A stretch of 64,000 nucleotides of DNA from Shimazuella alba (GCF_009831235.1 NZ_WUUL01000002.1:62001-126000); one strand, 5' to 3'. Shown: positions 25,183-35,306, counted from the first letter of the stretch. Translations and numbers: made by a program. Notes: generated by a model from the letters alone, not told the origin.

Positions 25183-26033
25183 GAAGCTATTTCAAAACTA
25201 AAAATTGTCAAATGAGTCTGAACAGAACTAAAATAGCAGACATGAGTTAATAGACGAACAATGGAAAATAATTGAACCTCTCCTACCGAAAAGAAAAACA
25301 CAGATAGGTGACCACCAATCCCACTCAGGAAAGTCCTAAATGGGATTATTTACGTGTTGAAAACGGGTGTAGCATGGATGGATATGCCGAAAAAGTATGG
25401 GTCCTATGTAACATGTTGGAGACGATTGAAAGAATGGGAAAAGGTCGGAATTTGGGAACGGATCTGGAGAAAATTATTGGGAATGCTGCAAGAAAAAAAA
25501 GCGTTTGAACTGGGATCAAGTGTATTTGGATGGATCGTTTGTGGCAGCAAAGCGCGGAGGGACGGGAATCGGGAATACCAAGATGGGAAAAGGAACCAAA
25601 GTCATGGCTGTAGCTGAAAAAAACGGCATCCCCATTGGAATTTTGGTAGAGAGTGCACAGCCACATGAAATTCGCTTGGCAGAACGAACATTGGCTACTA
25701 TTCGGGTACCATCCAAGCGAGGTAGACCCCTTAGTCGATTTCGCGAATTGGTCGCAGATCGTGCTTACCATAGTGGAGCTTTTCGTCTCGCGCTTCGAAA
25801 AAAAGGGATCAAACCTACGATACCCGGTCGAAAAACGGATAAAAAAAGAAAAGGTCGCCCATTGGCAGTGGGCGACGGTTACAAACACCGCTGGAAAATA
25901 GAACGTTGTTTTGCTTGGATGGACAATAATCGCAGATTAGTTGTCCGATATGAACGTTACATTCAACATTATAAAGCATTTTGTTTACTTTCACTAATCC
26001 TTTTGTGTGTTAACCGACTTTTGAAATGACTTC
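25183..26033 (+). mobile_element. IS5-family element (IS427-like), 851 bp
   Basis: Terminal inverted repeats GAAGCTATTTCAAAACT (25183-25199) and, on the other strand, GAAGTCATTTCAAAAGT (26033-26017) bound one transposase-like coding region. TA dinucleotides flank both ends, consistent with the short target duplication of IS427-type elements. It sits inside the sensor-kinase debris. The right flank (26034-26172) encodes an open piece with ILWGSVIFTAYIIAPLFGL, perhaps the interrupted gene's end. Confidence 0.8.
25240..26029 (+). pseudogene. IS5/IS427-type transposase in three frames
   Basis: ELIDEQWKIIEPLLP opens the gene, but no start codon is in frame. Near 25310 the frame changes to LRKVLNGIIYVLKTGVAWMD. 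At an A8 run (about 25493-25500) it changes again to RLNWDQVYLDGSFVAAKRGG, carrying the first catalytic Asp. The rest to 26029 is open, with LVADRAYHSG (second Asp) and HRWKIERCFAWMDNNRRL (Glu). The A8 shift may be programmed, as in related elements; the earlier break and the missing start look like damage. Confidence 0.8.
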
Positions 26034-26211
26034 TAGTATTCCATTTTTTGATGTCTCGCTGGGATATGAAAACCAAAGCCTCATCTTATGGGGAAGTGTA
26101 ATCTTTACGGCTTACATTATTGCTCCTTTATTCGGATTATATCAATATTCGCAAAAGACTCGGTTAAATTAAAAGGATCTTAAAAATTATCATGCAAAGG
26201 TGCGGATTCAT

Positions 26212-26409
26212 ATGGAAAAATTCATGTTGCTTGTTGCGATCATTTCCTTCGGGCTAGCTATAGCAATCTTTATTGCCAATATTCTAAACTATGGCTTAAA
26301 AGGCGATGTATTAAGCATAAAACGCAAATCATCAAAATGGATCGTGGATTTGTTTCTCATTTACATGGTCAGCTTTTCCAGTTTTTCTTTTCCTTTGGAA
26401 TTAGTGTAG
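26212..26409 (+). CDS. Small predicted membrane protein (65 aa)
   Basis: Starts at the ATG at 26212 with a weak AAAGGTG site 10 bases upstream. Two hydrophobic segments, FMLLVAIISFGLAIAIFIAN and IVDLFLIYMVSFSSFSFPL, flank a basic stretch (SIKRKSSK). No family recognised. It follows the interrupted gene remnant next to the IS5-like element and may itself be a leftover. Confidence 0.4.
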   Translation: MEKFMLLVAIISFGLAIAIFIANILNYGLKGDVLSIKRKSSKWIVDLFLIYMVSFSSFSFPLELV

Positions 26410-27035
26410 AAGCAGTAGCAACTTTTATTTAAGAATATGAAAAAACTACCCCAAAAGAGATTTACCTTCTGCAACTCTATTATATAGATTAGATAGTCAG
26501 GAGAACCCCCATAAATAACGCTTAATTGAAAACAAAGATGATCTAGGGACAATTCTATTCCCCGTTTCATTTTTGTTTTTGAGCACTTTAACTAAGTTAC
26601 GGCTGTAGATAGGTTTGCTTTGTCTAACTGTTTATCACTGCTTCCATTGTGACCTACTTGCAATCTCTACATAAAAAAGAACCCTACTACTTACTTCTTT
26701 TTTCCATAGTAAGGATCGTTGAGAGTCGTCCTCTTGTCTTTCTATCTCCATTCTTCTTTTTGAAGTTTTTGCTACAATGATCACTCTGCTGATTCACTAT
26801 CTCATCTATCTCTTCGATAAAAAAGTACATACTATAGAACCCTTCTGATAATTTCCGTTCACATCAGTATTTTTTCTAAATCAAATAAAGACTCAAATCC
26901 TAATTTTTTTATTATATTCATTCCAATTCATATTTCAAACGTTTAATTTCCACAAATTAATTTGTTATTTGAACGCTGTTTCAGTATGATGAAATTGCAG
27001 ATTTCACTCCCTGTCACCAAAGAAAAGAGTAAACC
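26410..27035. other. AT-rich stretch without genes
   Basis: No ORF with a ribosome site and no notable repeat found in about 620 bases. It probably contains the promoter of the small gene at 27036. Confidence 0.5.
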
Positions 27036-27320
27036 ATGTCAGATGCGTTTCGAAAATTTCAGTGGGAGATCAAGGTTCTTTTTCCTTTTCAGGTGAGTCA
27101 AGAAAGTGCGGATGCAGCTCTCCTCAAACTCTCGGCTGAAGGGTTTACAATAGGTATCATGCCGGACTTGCTGGTCCTTTGGGAAGATAGCTCTCACAAA
27201 GATGTTGCTGGTCTGTCCGATGGAATGACCAACAATCTCTACCCGATCATTCCAGCAAATGAAACCGTTATTCTGGAACATGAGGGAGTAAAATTCTGCG
27301 AAGTCAGGCTAATGAAATAA
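27036..27320 (+). CDS. Hypothetical protein (94 aa)
   Basis: The product has alternating strand-like segments (KFQWEIKVLFPF, GFTIGIMPDLLVLWED) and ends HEGVKFCEVRLMK. I do not recognise a family. Weak AAAGAAAAGAG site before the ATG, but GC-biased third positions unlike the AT-rich flanks, and a strong terminator 26 bases after the stop, support a real, single-gene unit. Confidence 0.55.
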   Translation: MSDAFRKFQWEIKVLFPFQVSQESADAALLKLSAEGFTIGIMPDLLVLWEDSSHKDVAGLSDGMTNNLYPIIPANETVILEHEGVKFCEVRLMK

Positions 27321-27346
27321 GATAACAAGGTAACTGTTATCTTTGT

Positions 27347-27377
27347 CTCTGGACAGGGTTTTGTCCCCTGTCCAGAG
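27347..27377 (+). terminator. Terminator of the 94-aa hypothetical gene
   Basis: CTCTGGACAGGG (27347-27358) pairs with CCCTGTCCAGAG (27366-27377) across a short loop. No long T run follows, so strength rests on the stem. Confidence 0.6.
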
Positions 27378-27687
27378 AGCTAATCATATTTATTCATACA
27401 CCATCTGTATATTACATATAGAAAGCATTTTGATAACTTATCTTCAAATTTTTAATACTTGTGAATACAAGTAAATGCTCATCTGATGGAAGAGTATCAA
27501 CATGGCAAAGGTTGCAGTTTACCTCGATTTCAAGTAATTTCGAAAATTGATTGTCACCTCCTGATCCGTAACCAGAATCGCAACAAAATTCTCAGACTAT
27601 AAGAGAGTATAAATGTGCTCTGGTGTCTAATAAAAGCCATGCACCTTTTTGTCCAGACACCAACCGATCAATCACGTTTTTTACATA
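27378..27687. other. Gene-free spacer between accessory block 1 and the his operon
   Basis: No gene seen in about 310 bases. An imperfect inverted repeat CTCTGGTGTCTAATAAAAG...GTCCAGACACCA lies at about 27615-27660. Confidence 0.4.
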
Positions 27688-27716
27688 GAAAAAACCAGCC
27701 GGTATAAGGCTAGTTT
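27688..27716 (-). terminator. Terminator of the his operon
   Basis: On the minus strand AACTAGCC-TTATACC-GGCTGGTT is followed by a T run, 12 bases beyond the hisIE stop. Confidence 0.85.
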
Positions 27717-27728
27717 TGATTTTTCCAC

Positions 27729-28355
27729 TTATTCGCTTTTTCGCCCTACATACCTACTCGCCAGTTCTTCATAGATTTCATCCATTGATACACCTTGATT
27801 TTGCAACAATACCATTAAGTGATAGATGAGATCCGCTGCTTCATATCTCAATTCAGCTTTTGAATTATTTTTTGCTGCAATGATGACTTCCGCTGATTCT
27901 TCCCCAATCTTTTTCCCTATTTTATCCACCCCTTTGGCAAACAAATAGGTTGTATAAGAACCTTCTGGTAATCTCTGATGGCGGTCAGCGATCAATGATT
28001 CCAGGTCTGACAAGACACCGATGGGAGACGGTGGACTTGGTGCTTCTTCTCCAATAAAACAACTTGTACTTCCAGTATGGCAAGCAGGTCCCGCTGGGAT
28101 CACTTTTAACAAGAGTGCATCTTGATCACAATCATAGGAGACCTCTTTTACTTCTTGTGTGTTCCCAGAAGTTGCCCCCTTATGCCATAGTTCTTGACGC
28201 GAACGGCTGTACAACCATGTTTCTCCTGATTCTAATGTCTTCTCATAAGCAGTTTTATTCATATATGCAAGGGTTAACACCTGTTTACTCTCTGCATGTT
28301 GAATAATAACAGGTACAAGCCCATCTTTACCCCAGTTTATCTCGTTGGAATCCAT
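27729..28355 (-). CDS. hisI: Phosphoribosyl-AMP cyclohydrolase / phosphoribosyl-ATP pyrophosphatase
   Basis: Bifunctional HisIE of 208 residues, catalysing steps 2 and 3 of histidine synthesis. The HisI half (1-115) has [20 protein letters not shown] and the zinc-site segment [12 protein letters not shown]. The HisE half (from about 118) has the helical [13 protein letters not shown] metal-binding motif. Last gene of the operon, overlapping hisF by 19 bases, closed by the terminator at 27688-27716. Confidence 0.96.
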   Translation of the reverse strand: MDSNEINWGKDGLVPVIIQHAESKQVLTLAYMNKTAYEKTLESGETWLYSRSRQELWHKGATSGNTQEVKEVSYDCDQDALLLKVIPAGPACHTGSTSCFIGEEAPSPPSPIGVLSDLESLIADRHQRLPEGSYTTYLFAKGVDKIGKKIGEESAEVIIAAKNNSKAELRYEAADLIYHLMVLLQNQGVSMDEIYEELASRYVGRKSE

Positions 28356-29110
28356 CGTACTTCTTCCCCTCTATCCCGTAATAACGCTTTTACTTCCATG
28401 ATGCCTACTTCTTCGTAATGAAAGATAGAGGCAGCAAGAGCTGCTGATGCTTTTGTTTGAGTAAATACATCAATGAAATCTTGTGCACTTCCCGCTCCGC
28501 CAGATGCGATAACTGGAACGCTAACAGTATCCGATACAGCTTTCACTAACGCAATGTCGAAACCATTTTTTTGACCATCTTGATCCATGCTTGTTAGTAA
28601 GATCTCCCCTGCACCTAACTCCACAACATGCTGAGCCCAGTCCAATACGTTCCAATCTGTACGTTCTCTTCCTCCATGTGTGTAGACAACCCATGTTCCT
28701 GTATCTTCTTGATATTTTGCATCTATTGCTACGACGATACACTGGTTGCCAAAACGACGAGCACCCTCGTGAATGAGCTCTGGATTTAAAACAGCAGCAG
28801 TATTAAGCGAAACTTTGTCTGCACCTGCGCGCAATGTTTCCGTCATGTCCTCTACACTGCGAATGCCACCACCCACTGTAAAAGGGATGGTTAGTTTACT
28901 TGCAGCTTGTCGGACAACATCGATCATCGTTTTTCTACCTTCATGAGAAGCAGATATATCTAAAAAGACAAGTTCATCTGCCCCAGTTCGATCATATAAG
29001 GCTGCTAATTCTACAGGGTCACCTGCATCACGTAAACCAACAAAAGAAACTCCTTTTACCACCCGACCATCTTTCACATCCAAACATGGGATAATACGCT
29101 TGGTAATCAT
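28337..29110 (-). CDS. hisF: Imidazole glycerol phosphate synthase, cyclase subunit
   Basis: A 257-residue TIM barrel joined to HisH in the cell; it takes ammonia from HisH and PRFAR to give IGP and [22 protein letters not shown] at the N-terminus holds the first catalytic Asp (D11), and the second lies in [15 protein letters not shown]. Phosphate-binding glycine segments VGGGIR and ASGGAG are present. It overlaps hisA by four bases. Confidence 0.97.
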   Translation of the reverse strand: MITKRIIPCLDVKDGRVVKGVSFVGLRDAGDPVELAALYDRTGADELVFLDISASHEGRKTMIDVVRQAASKLTIPFTVGGGIRSVEDMTETLRAGADKVSLNTAAVLNPELIHEGARRFGNQCIVVAIDAKYQEDTGTWVVYTHGGRERTDWNVLDWAQHVVELGAGEILLTSMDQDGQKNGFDIALVKAVSDTVSVPVIASGGAGSAQDFIDVFTQTKASAALAASIFHYEEVGIMEVKALLRDRGEEVRWIPTR

Positions 29111-29838
29111 CGGTTGGCCTCCTCTAAAGCATCGGCAAGATTTACCGAGCCCATATACAATGCTTTTCCTACGATTACACCCGTCACTCCACGGGACTCG
29201 AGTGTTTTCAATTGTTTGATGTCATTTATGGTAGCAACTCCACCAGAGGCAATAACCTCAGCCCCTGAAACATTTGCGATTTGCGTAGCAATATCTCCAT
29301 TCACTCCAGAGAGCAGACCATCCTTTGCGATATCTGTCACAATAAAAGTAGCAGCTCCAAGCTCTGCCATTTGTTTCGCCAGTTCTTCCGCAGTGACAGT
29401 TGCTTGATTGAGCCAACCATGTGTGGCAACATATCCATCTCTTGCATCCAAACCAATAGCGATCTGATCTGCATACTTTGCCAGCGCTTCTTTGACAAAG
29501 GAGGGGTTGTCAATGGCTGCAGAACCAATGATAACACGTGTAACCCCAATAGACAGAAGATATTCTAGTCGATCCATATCCCGAACTCCACCACCGACTT
29601 GGATCGAAATGCCTGTCTCTCTCACTATCTCCTTTATGACTTTACTATTTGTCAGTTCACCAGAACGAGCACCATCGAGATCTACCAAATGAAGCCATTT
29701 TGCTCCTTGGGCAACCCATTGTTGTGCCATTTCTAAAGGCTGATCATGAAAAATAGTTTCTTGATTATAATCTCCTTGGATTAATCGGACACATTTGCCA
29801 TTTCGTATATCAATTGCTGGATATATTGTAAATCCCAT
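29107..29838 (-). CDS. hisA: ProFAR isomerase
   Basis: A 243-residue TIM barrel, homologous to hisF, that isomerises ProFAR to [24 protein letters not shown] shows the catalytic Asp near residue 8, and the second Asp is in [14 protein letters not shown]. Half-barrel phosphate sites are QVGGGVR and ASGGVA. It starts two bases after hisH ends. Confidence 0.97.
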   Translation of the reverse strand: MGFTIYPAIDIRNGKCVRLIQGDYNQETIFHDQPLEMAQQWVAQGAKWLHLVDLDGARSGELTNSKVIKEIVRETGISIQVGGGVRDMDRLEYLLSIGVTRVIIGSAAIDNPSFVKEALAKYADQIAIGLDARDGYVATHGWLNQATVTAEELAKQMAELGAATFIVTDIAKDGLLSGVNGDIATQIANVSGAEVIASGGVATINDIKQLKTLESRGVTGVIVGKALYMGSVNLADALEEANR

Positions 29839-29840
29839 CG

Positions 29841-30443
29841 TTAAATCCTCCCTTTTGCAAATTGATGGAGGAGTTGAATGCCTAAGGGACCACTTTTCTC
29901 TGGATGAAACTGCATTCCAATGATATTGTTCCTAGCTACGATTGCTGTGATCTCTTCGCTATAATCCGTTGTCGCAATAACATCTTCTGCGTTGGTTGCT
30001 TTCACATGATAAGAATGAACAAAATAAACATGTCCTTCTTCTAAACTTCCAAGTAATGGATGTGGATGACGAAAGCTCAACCAGTTCCAGCCCATATGTG
30101 GGATGGGTAAATCCATCGACATCTTTTCCACATGGCCTGCTAGTAAATTTAAGCCACTAAAATAGCCATGTTCATCACTACTAGTAAAAAGCAACTGCAT
30201 TCCAAGGCATATTCCAAGTAATGGTTTTCCCGCGATTGCTTCCTCTGTGATAACTTTTGCTAACCCTCGCCCTTTCAACTCAACCATTGCATCTCCAAAT
30301 GCGCCAACACCTGGTAATATTAATTTATCTGCATTTTTTATCGTCTCGGTATCATCTGTTATGACAAATTCATGATCCAAACGAAGTAAAGCTTGGCTAA
30401 GGCTGTACAAATTACCCATGCCATAGTCAATAATTGCTATCAC
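29841..30443 (-). CDS. hisH: Imidazole glycerol phosphate synthase, glutaminase subunit
   Basis: A class I glutamine amidotransferase of 200 residues that gives ammonia to HisF. The nucleophile Cys is in LLGICLGMQLLF (about residue 80), and the His-Glu pair is in GMQFHPEKSG near 180. The N-terminal IAIIDYGMGNLYS is typical. It overlaps hisB by four bases. Confidence 0.97.
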   Translation of the reverse strand: MIAIIDYGMGNLYSLSQALLRLDHEFVITDDTETIKNADKLILPGVGAFGDAMVELKGRGLAKVITEEAIAGKPLLGICLGMQLLFTSSDEHGYFSGLNLLAGHVEKMSMDLPIPHMGWNWLSFRHPHPLLGSLEEGHVYFVHSYHVKATNAEDVIATTDYSEEITAIVARNNIIGMQFHPEKSGPLGIQLLHQFAKGRI

Positions 30444-31030
30444 CCTAGTACCCCCTTTGAGGAAGGAACACCTTTGATGCTGGGGTCAATCCTTGTCGCC
30501 TCATGCAATGCTCGTCCTAGAGCTTTAAACAATGATTCAATCATATGATGCGTATTGCGTCCATAGTGAAGAATGACATGTAAATTCATTCTGCTCTCCA
30601 ATGCGAGTTTCCAGAAAAACTCATGTACAAGTTCTGTATCAAAACTCCCTACACGATCACTTGGGAAATCAGCACGGAATTCAAGATGTGATCTACCCGA
30701 TAAATCGATAACAACTTGCCCCAATGACTCATCCATTGGTACAAACGCATTTCCATATCGACGGATTCCGATGCGATCTCCTAACGCTTTATCAATCGCT
30801 CTGCCAATGCATATCCCCGTATCTTCTACGGTATGATGATCATCGATATGCACATCACCAATGGAACGAACAGCTAAATTAAATTGTCCATGCTTAGCAA
30901 ATAAGTCTAGCATATGCTCTAAGAAAGGAACTCCTGTATGTAGAGTCGCTTTTCCTTCTCCATCCAATGATAGATTTACATCTACTTGCGTTTCTTTTGT
31001 GATTCGTTCCACATGACCTCTTCTATTCAT
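30440..31030 (-). CDS. hisB: Imidazoleglycerol-phosphate dehydratase
   Basis: A monofunctional 196-residue enzyme without the histidinol-phosphatase domain of E. coli HisB, as in other Firmicutes. Metal-binding repeats are FLEHMLDLFAKHGQFNL, DDHHTVEDTGI and LHYGRNTHHMIESLFKALGRAL. No histidinol phosphatase gene is in the operon; a PHP-type enzyme elsewhere is expected. It overlaps hisD by four bases. Confidence 0.97.
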   Translation of the reverse strand: MNRRGHVERITKETQVDVNLSLDGEGKATLHTGVPFLEHMLDLFAKHGQFNLAVRSIGDVHIDDHHTVEDTGICIGRAIDKALGDRIGIRRYGNAFVPMDESLGQVVIDLSGRSHLEFRADFPSDRVGSFDTELVHEFFWKLALESRMNLHVILHYGRNTHHMIESLFKALGRALHEATRIDPSIKGVPSSKGVLG

Positions 31031-32298
31031 GCTTCATCCTCCATCCGAATGCGAATAGAAGCAGCATGTGCTCCTAATCCTTCTTGTTCTGCCAAGGTAA
31101 TAATATGTTTGGCATCTTGCTGCAGGGCTGTTTTACTATAGGAAATAAGACTTGTTTTTTTTATAAAGGTATCCACACTCAGAGCAGATGAAAAACGTGC
31201 TGTACCACTTGTAGGCAATACATGACTTGGACCAGCCATATAATCCCCTACTGTCTCTGCACTCATGGAACCTAAAAATACTGCCCCCGCATGACGTATC
31301 AATCCTAATAGTTCCCAAGGATTTTCTACCATTAGCTCCAAATGTTCAGGAGCGATCTGGTTAGAAAGTTCAACTGCTTCCTTAATGCCTTCTGTAAGAA
31401 CAATCGCTCCATTACTCTCCAAAGATTCTGTTGCTATCTCTACTCTTTCCAAATTAGCTAATTGTTTTTCAACCTCACCTGCAACACGCTCTGCAAGTTG
31501 TTTAGAAGAAGTTAACAAAATAGCTGCTGCATCTGGATCATGCTCTGCTTGAGCTAACAGATCCGCTGCGACATAGGCCGGATTCGCGTTGTTATCAGCA
31601 ATAACAACAACTTCACTAGGACCCGCGATACTATCGATATCTACTTGTCCATATACCAGTTGTTTTGCCAATGCGACATACTGATTTCCAGGTCCTACTA
31701 TCTTATCGACCTGAATGATACTCTCTGTACCATAGGCAAGTGCAGCGATTGCTTGTGCACCGCCTACTTTATAAATTTGGTCTATACCTGCTATCTTTGC
31801 GGCCACTAGTGTTGTCGCCGGAATACTACCGTTTTTATCGGGCGGTGTTACCATCACTATATCCTCTACACCAGCTACTATCGCTGGGATTGCATTCATC
31901 AACACAGAAGAGGGATAAGCTGCGCGTCCACCTGGAACATAGATCCCTACCCGATCTAGAGGGCGGATGATCTGCCCTAAAATAGAGCCGTCATTTTCCA
32001 TGTTCCACCAAGAGCCTCTTCGTTCCTTCTCATGAAACATACGAATTCGATCTGCCGCTTTTTGGAGTGCTTCTATAAATGTCGTATCTACTTGTTGCCA
32101 TGCTTTTGTTTTCTCATCTTCGGTTACAAGGAGGGTATCGAGGATCGCTCCATCCAATTCTTTTGTATAGGAGAAAAGGGCTTCATCTTTCTTTTCCCGT
32201 ACTTGAGCAATGATGCTTTGAACAGTGGATAATATTGCTCTGTTATCCTGTTTGTTACTCTCTCTTGGCTTCCACTCACTCGCTTTGACGATCTTCAT
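31027..32298 (-). CDS. hisD: Histidinol dehydrogenase
   Basis: NAD- and zinc-dependent enzyme for the last two oxidations to histidine, 423 residues. The family signature starts [20 protein letters not shown] and continues [12 protein letters not shown]; the catalytic Glu-His pair is in [10 protein letters not shown] (about residue 320). The zinc ligands include the Gln-Ala-Glu-His of the signature. It overlaps the end of hisG by 23 bases. Confidence 0.97.
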   Translation of the reverse strand: MKIVKASEWKPRESNKQDNRAILSTVQSIIAQVREKKDEALFSYTKELDGAILDTLLVTEDEKTKAWQQVDTTFIEALQKAADRIRMFHEKERRGSWWNMENDGSILGQIIRPLDRVGIYVPGGRAAYPSSVLMNAIPAIVAGVEDIVMVTPPDKNGSIPATTLVAAKIAGIDQIYKVGGAQAIAALAYGTESIIQVDKIVGPGNQYVALAKQLVYGQVDIDSIAGPSEVVVIADNNANPAYVAADLLAQAEHDPDAAAILLTSSKQLAERVAGEVEKQLANLERVEIATESLESNGAIVLTEGIKEAVELSNQIAPEHLELMVENPWELLGLIRHAGAVFLGSMSAETVGDYMAGPSHVLPTSGTARFSSALSVDTFIKKTSLISYSKTALQQDAKHIITLAEQEGLGAHAASIRIRMEDEA

Positions 32299-32932
32299 CG
32301 CGACTTCCCCTCCTTTCGATGTGTTGTTTCAGTTGATCATAAAATTGATTGATGCGTTTGTATTTTAATTGATAACTTGCACGATTGGCGATCAACCTCG
32401 ACGTAACTGTCGTGATGGTCTCCAGCTCAATCAAACCATTTTCCCGTAATGTTTGCCCTGTTGAGACAATGTCTACAATTCGATCTGCTAATCCGATCAA
32501 TGGAGCTAATTCAATCGAACCATTTAACTTTACCACTTCTACTTGCTCTCCAATACTGCGAAAATACTTCTCTGCAATAGAAGGATATTTGGTAGCAATT
32601 CGCCCATTTACTGTTTTTTTATCTGGTAATCCTGCTACAGATACTCGGCAGGGACTGATTTGCAAATCCAATAGTTCATATACATTTCTCGATTCTTCTA
32701 GCAGCACATCTTTTCCCACAATTCCTAAGTCTGCTACTCCATACTCTACATACGTAGCAACATCCATCGGTTTCGCTAAAAAGAAAGCAAGCTGAGCTTC
32801 TGGTGCTGTTAGGATCAGCTTGCGGGTTTCTTTTGTAAGATCATCAGGAACTGGAACCCCAGCATCTGCCAGTATTTCGAGTGCTTCTTCATAAATTCTG
32901 CCTTTCGGCATTGCGATCGTTAAGAGTTCCAC
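32276..32932 (-). CDS. hisG: ATP phosphoribosyltransferase, short form catalytic subunit
   Basis: Commits PRPP and ATP to histidine synthesis. At 218 residues it lacks the C-terminal regulatory domain, so it is the HisG-short form that works only with HisZ, encoded just upstream. [17 protein letters not shown] opens the protein, and the PRPP-binding loop is in [18 protein letters not shown] (about 155-172). It follows hisZ with no gap. Confidence 0.97.
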   Translation of the reverse strand: MELLTIAMPKGRIYEEALEILADAGVPVPDDLTKETRKLILTAPEAQLAFFLAKPMDVATYVEYGVADLGIVGKDVLLEESRNVYELLDLQISPCRVSVAGLPDKKTVNGRIATKYPSIAEKYFRSIGEQVEVVKLNGSIELAPLIGLADRIVDIVSTGQTLRENGLIELETITTVTSRLIANRASYQLKYKRINQFYDQLKQHIERRGSRDEDRQSE

Positions 32933-34054
32933 CTATGTCTCCCTCCATACTAAGTCTGTTTGTTCATCATCTATTTGAAGTACAACAATATACCCGGCAT
33001 CTCTCAACTCTTTTGCTTTGGCAATAGCAGTTTTTCGGAGCGGTGTGGGATAAAACAAGGTTGTCTGTTTTGTTTCCATCATATCAATGTTGCAAGTATC
33101 CAATAGATTATTCATCCGAAAAGCAAAACCTGTAGCGGGCAAACTTCTCCCAAACTGCCCATAAAGTTGATCATAGCGGCCACCACTTAAAATAGCAAAA
33201 CCAACTCCATCGGCAAATCCTTCTAAGTACATACCCGTATAATAATCGATGTTTCCTAGTAAGCGAATATCTACTGTGATATAAGACGCATAACCGTAGT
33301 CTGCAAGGATATCCCAAATTCGTATGAGTTGTTTTGCAGCTTTCACTACTTGAGTAGAAGAGTGAGACAAAAGGGGTTCTAAGTATTCTTTTTTGTCTAA
33401 GCCTCTGCATAACTGCAAGATTTCTGCTACACCTTCTTTATTTTCCAGCTGATGCAACAATGCTTCAAAGCCAACATAATCACGTTTGATAAGATAGTTC
33501 GTCAGCTGTGTTTGCTTCTTTTGGGAAGAACAGACGGAAGCCAATAATCCTGCTAATAACTCCACATGACCGACAACAAGTCGAAATTTAGAAGTTTGAC
33601 AAGCTTGAAGAGCCGTGATCGCTAAGGCCAGTAATTCAGCGTCTGCCTTCACTCCAGGTTCTCCGACTAATTCTACTCCTGTTTGATACAACTCAGCACG
33701 CCGGCCAGCAGCTTGCTCTTGTGTACGAAAAACACTCGCATGATAAAAAAGCCGCAGCGGCAATGGCTCATGCTGAAGGATGGAATTTACCATTCTTGCG
33801 ATTGGAGCTGTTTGATCTGGACGAAGTACAAGCATTGCTTTCTCTTGTCCAATCAGGCGAAACATCTTATCTTCGGAGATAGCACTTGCTTTCCCGACTG
33901 TTTCCGCATATTCTAACATCGGTGTCATCACTTCTTGATAACCCCAACTGGAAAATACATGAGATAACCGAGCTTCCACTTCTCTTTTCTTTCTGGCTAG
34001 AGTAGGTGTCACATCCTGAAACCCTATTGGTTTCTCGAATGCTTCTGGACTCAT
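32933..34054 (-). CDS. hisZ: ATP phosphoribosyltransferase regulatory subunit
   Basis: A paralogue of histidyl-tRNA synthetase that lacks the anticodon domain and gives HisG histidine sensitivity and activity. I start at the ATG at 34054 behind GAGGTGTGTAGA, giving 373 residues; a GTG three codons upstream is within the ribosome site. Class II synthetase-like motifs remain: GFQDVTPTLARKK, VLRPDQTAPIARMV (motif 2 region) and AILSGGRYDQLYGQFG. First gene of the operon. Confidence 0.95.
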   Translation of the reverse strand: MSPEAFEKPIGFQDVTPTLARKKREVEARLSHVFSSWGYQEVMTPMLEYAETVGKASAISEDKMFRLIGQEKAMLVLRPDQTAPIARMVNSILQHEPLPLRLFYHASVFRTQEQAAGRRAELYQTGVELVGEPGVKADAELLALAITALQACQTSKFRLVVGHVELLAGLLASVCSSQKKQTQLTNYLIKRDYVGFEALLHQLENKEGVAEILQLCRGLDKKEYLEPLLSHSSTQVVKAAKQLIRIWDILADYGYASYITVDIRLLGNIDYYTGMYLEGFADGVGFAILSGGRYDQLYGQFGRSLPATGFAFRMNNLLDTCNIDMMETKQTTLFYPTPLRKTAIAKAKELRDAGYIVVLQIDDEQTDLVWRET

Positions 34055-34391
34055 TCTACACACCTCACTTTAGTATGCTAATGCAATAAAGTAATTGTTA
34101 GTTATTGTAACATAATACAACAATTATGGCTACAATGGACAGAAAAAGAGGCATCATAGTTGTAAATTTGATGATCAGCAGATGGACAACGGGTTAAAAA
34201 AATAGAAACTTAGAATGAGGAATAAAAACACAAAACGGGGACGAAAAACCATAGGTTGGATCAACATTTTGAGATAACTATTCTATAAAATAATCATTTT
34301 TCGAATCAAATATTTATAATAATTTGATAAAATGGAATATAGTTTGTTCACTAAATAACTTATGAGGATAAACAAAAAAAGAGAGAAAGAA
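34055..34391. other. Intergenic region carrying the his promoter
   Basis: A very AT-rich spacer between the divergent hisZ and the small gene at 34392. I see no T-box, no attenuator hairpin and no clear palindrome, so the control of the his operon is not evident from sequence. Confidence 0.4.
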
Positions 34392-34697
34392 ATGGAAATA
34401 GAACCTGTAAAAATTACGCTCACATATAGAAATGTCAAAAAAGAGGAGGTGCTCGTATCAGAAGAGCATGCTGTCTACTTTCTCGAATCACTGAATAGTC
34501 AAAGACCATTTGTTGATCTATGGATTGATGATGATGAATTGGTGTCCATTCGCAAAGAGGATATTGCAGTGGTTAACGTTAGTGGGATAGAGTACGATGA
34601 TTTTGCTTATGAAGATCTACATGAGAATATAAGTGATTCAGTCCTTCAAGTAGCAAAATCTTTGGATGGCTTTACGAAGATGATGAACGATACTTGA
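34392..34697 (+). CDS. Hypothetical protein (101 aa)
   Basis: Starts at the ATG at 34392 behind GAGAGAAAGAA; an upstream ATG at 34362 has no ribosome site. The acidic product has strand-like KITLTYRNVKKEEVLVSEEH, then VDLWIDDDELVSIRKEDIAVVNVSG and a helical end. No family recognised. AT-rich codon use like the core genome. A terminator follows at 34777-34810. Confidence 0.6.
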   Translation: MEIEPVKITLTYRNVKKEEVLVSEEHAVYFLESLNSQRPFVDLWIDDDELVSIRKEDIAVVNVSGIEYDDFAYEDLHENISDSVLQVAKSLDGFTKMMNDT

Positions 34698-34776
34698 AAA
34701 ATAATAAAAGATAGTAAGCAACCATATTTTAAATTTCACCACTCAAAGTACCAGCTCCATTTTATTTGTATAATAA

Positions 34777-34810
34777 AAACAGCCCTGCTTCTATGCAAAG
34801 GCTGTTTTTT
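34777..34810 (+). terminator. Terminator
   Basis: AACAGCC (34779-34785) and GGCTGTT (34800-34806) form a stem followed by a T6 run, 80 bases after the small gene at 34392. Confidence 0.75.
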
Positions 34811-34860
34811 CAGCATCTATCCGTAAACCATTATACTCTAGCCTGGACGCACCAAATTAT

Positions 34861-35120
34861 GGTCGCCCAGTAGACCCCGAAACTGTTAGTCTCGGGAGCT
34901 GATGGTTCCATGGACTGAGCCACCCTTCTCGGGGTGTATCTGAACTCATCCAACATCAACGCCAGGGGCGGTAAAACTTTGGAACGAAGTCAACCGCGAA
35001 GGGTGGAAGGATCTGCTGACCTGACGGCGGAAACCGTCGGGTGGAAACTCCATCGACCCAGCAGCATCATGAGCTTGGCCACCGCTCATGATACACCCTT
35101 TGACCACCTGAATCAGGTAA
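34861..35120 (+). ncRNA. Candidate structured RNA, family unknown
   Basis: A GC-rich island in AT-rich surroundings, with many stems and no convincing gene. Pairings: CCCGA/TCGGG (34876-34880 with 34892-34896); CCACCCTTC with GAAGGGTGG across 69 bases (34920-34928 with 34998-35006); GACGG/CCGTC (35023-35027 with 35034-35038); TCATGAGC/GCTCATGA (35067-35074 with 35084-35091); ACCTG/CAGGT (35106-35110 with 35114-35118). It could be a group II intron fragment or another structured RNA. Strand is a guess. Confidence 0.35.
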
Positions 35121-35279
35121 CCAAAGGCAATATCACGAGGGAAGTATTATCTCATGTACTCCCAAAAAGCGTCGTAACCAATTAACATTATAAATGATAT
35201 TAATGTAATTTTCAAATAATAAGTTTTGATTGTATTCGTCTTGTTTCATTATTCTAAACTATTCGATACATAAGATTAT

Positions 35280-35306
35280 GCGACAAGAGAACCGTCCCCA
35301 TGTCGC
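35280..35306. repeat. Dispersed palindromic repeat (GACAAGAGAACCGTCCCC type), copy 1
   Basis: GCGACAAGAGAACCGTCCCCATGTCGC has matching GCGACA/TGTCGC ends. A second copy is at 45812-45839 and a worn one near 52507. The motif, read in reverse as GGGACGGTTCTCTTGTCGC, recurs in Firmicutes genomes as a small repeat. The rest of 35121-35474 holds no gene that I can support. Confidence 0.5.

Noticed and set aside
34055-34391. Possible T-box or his leader upstream of hisZ
   Set aside because: No GGTGG-type T-box sequence, no stem I pattern and no terminator found.
34934-35185. ORF of 83 codons (plus strand)
   Set aside because: It runs through strong stems without a ribosome site; a structured RNA or element remnant explains the region better.
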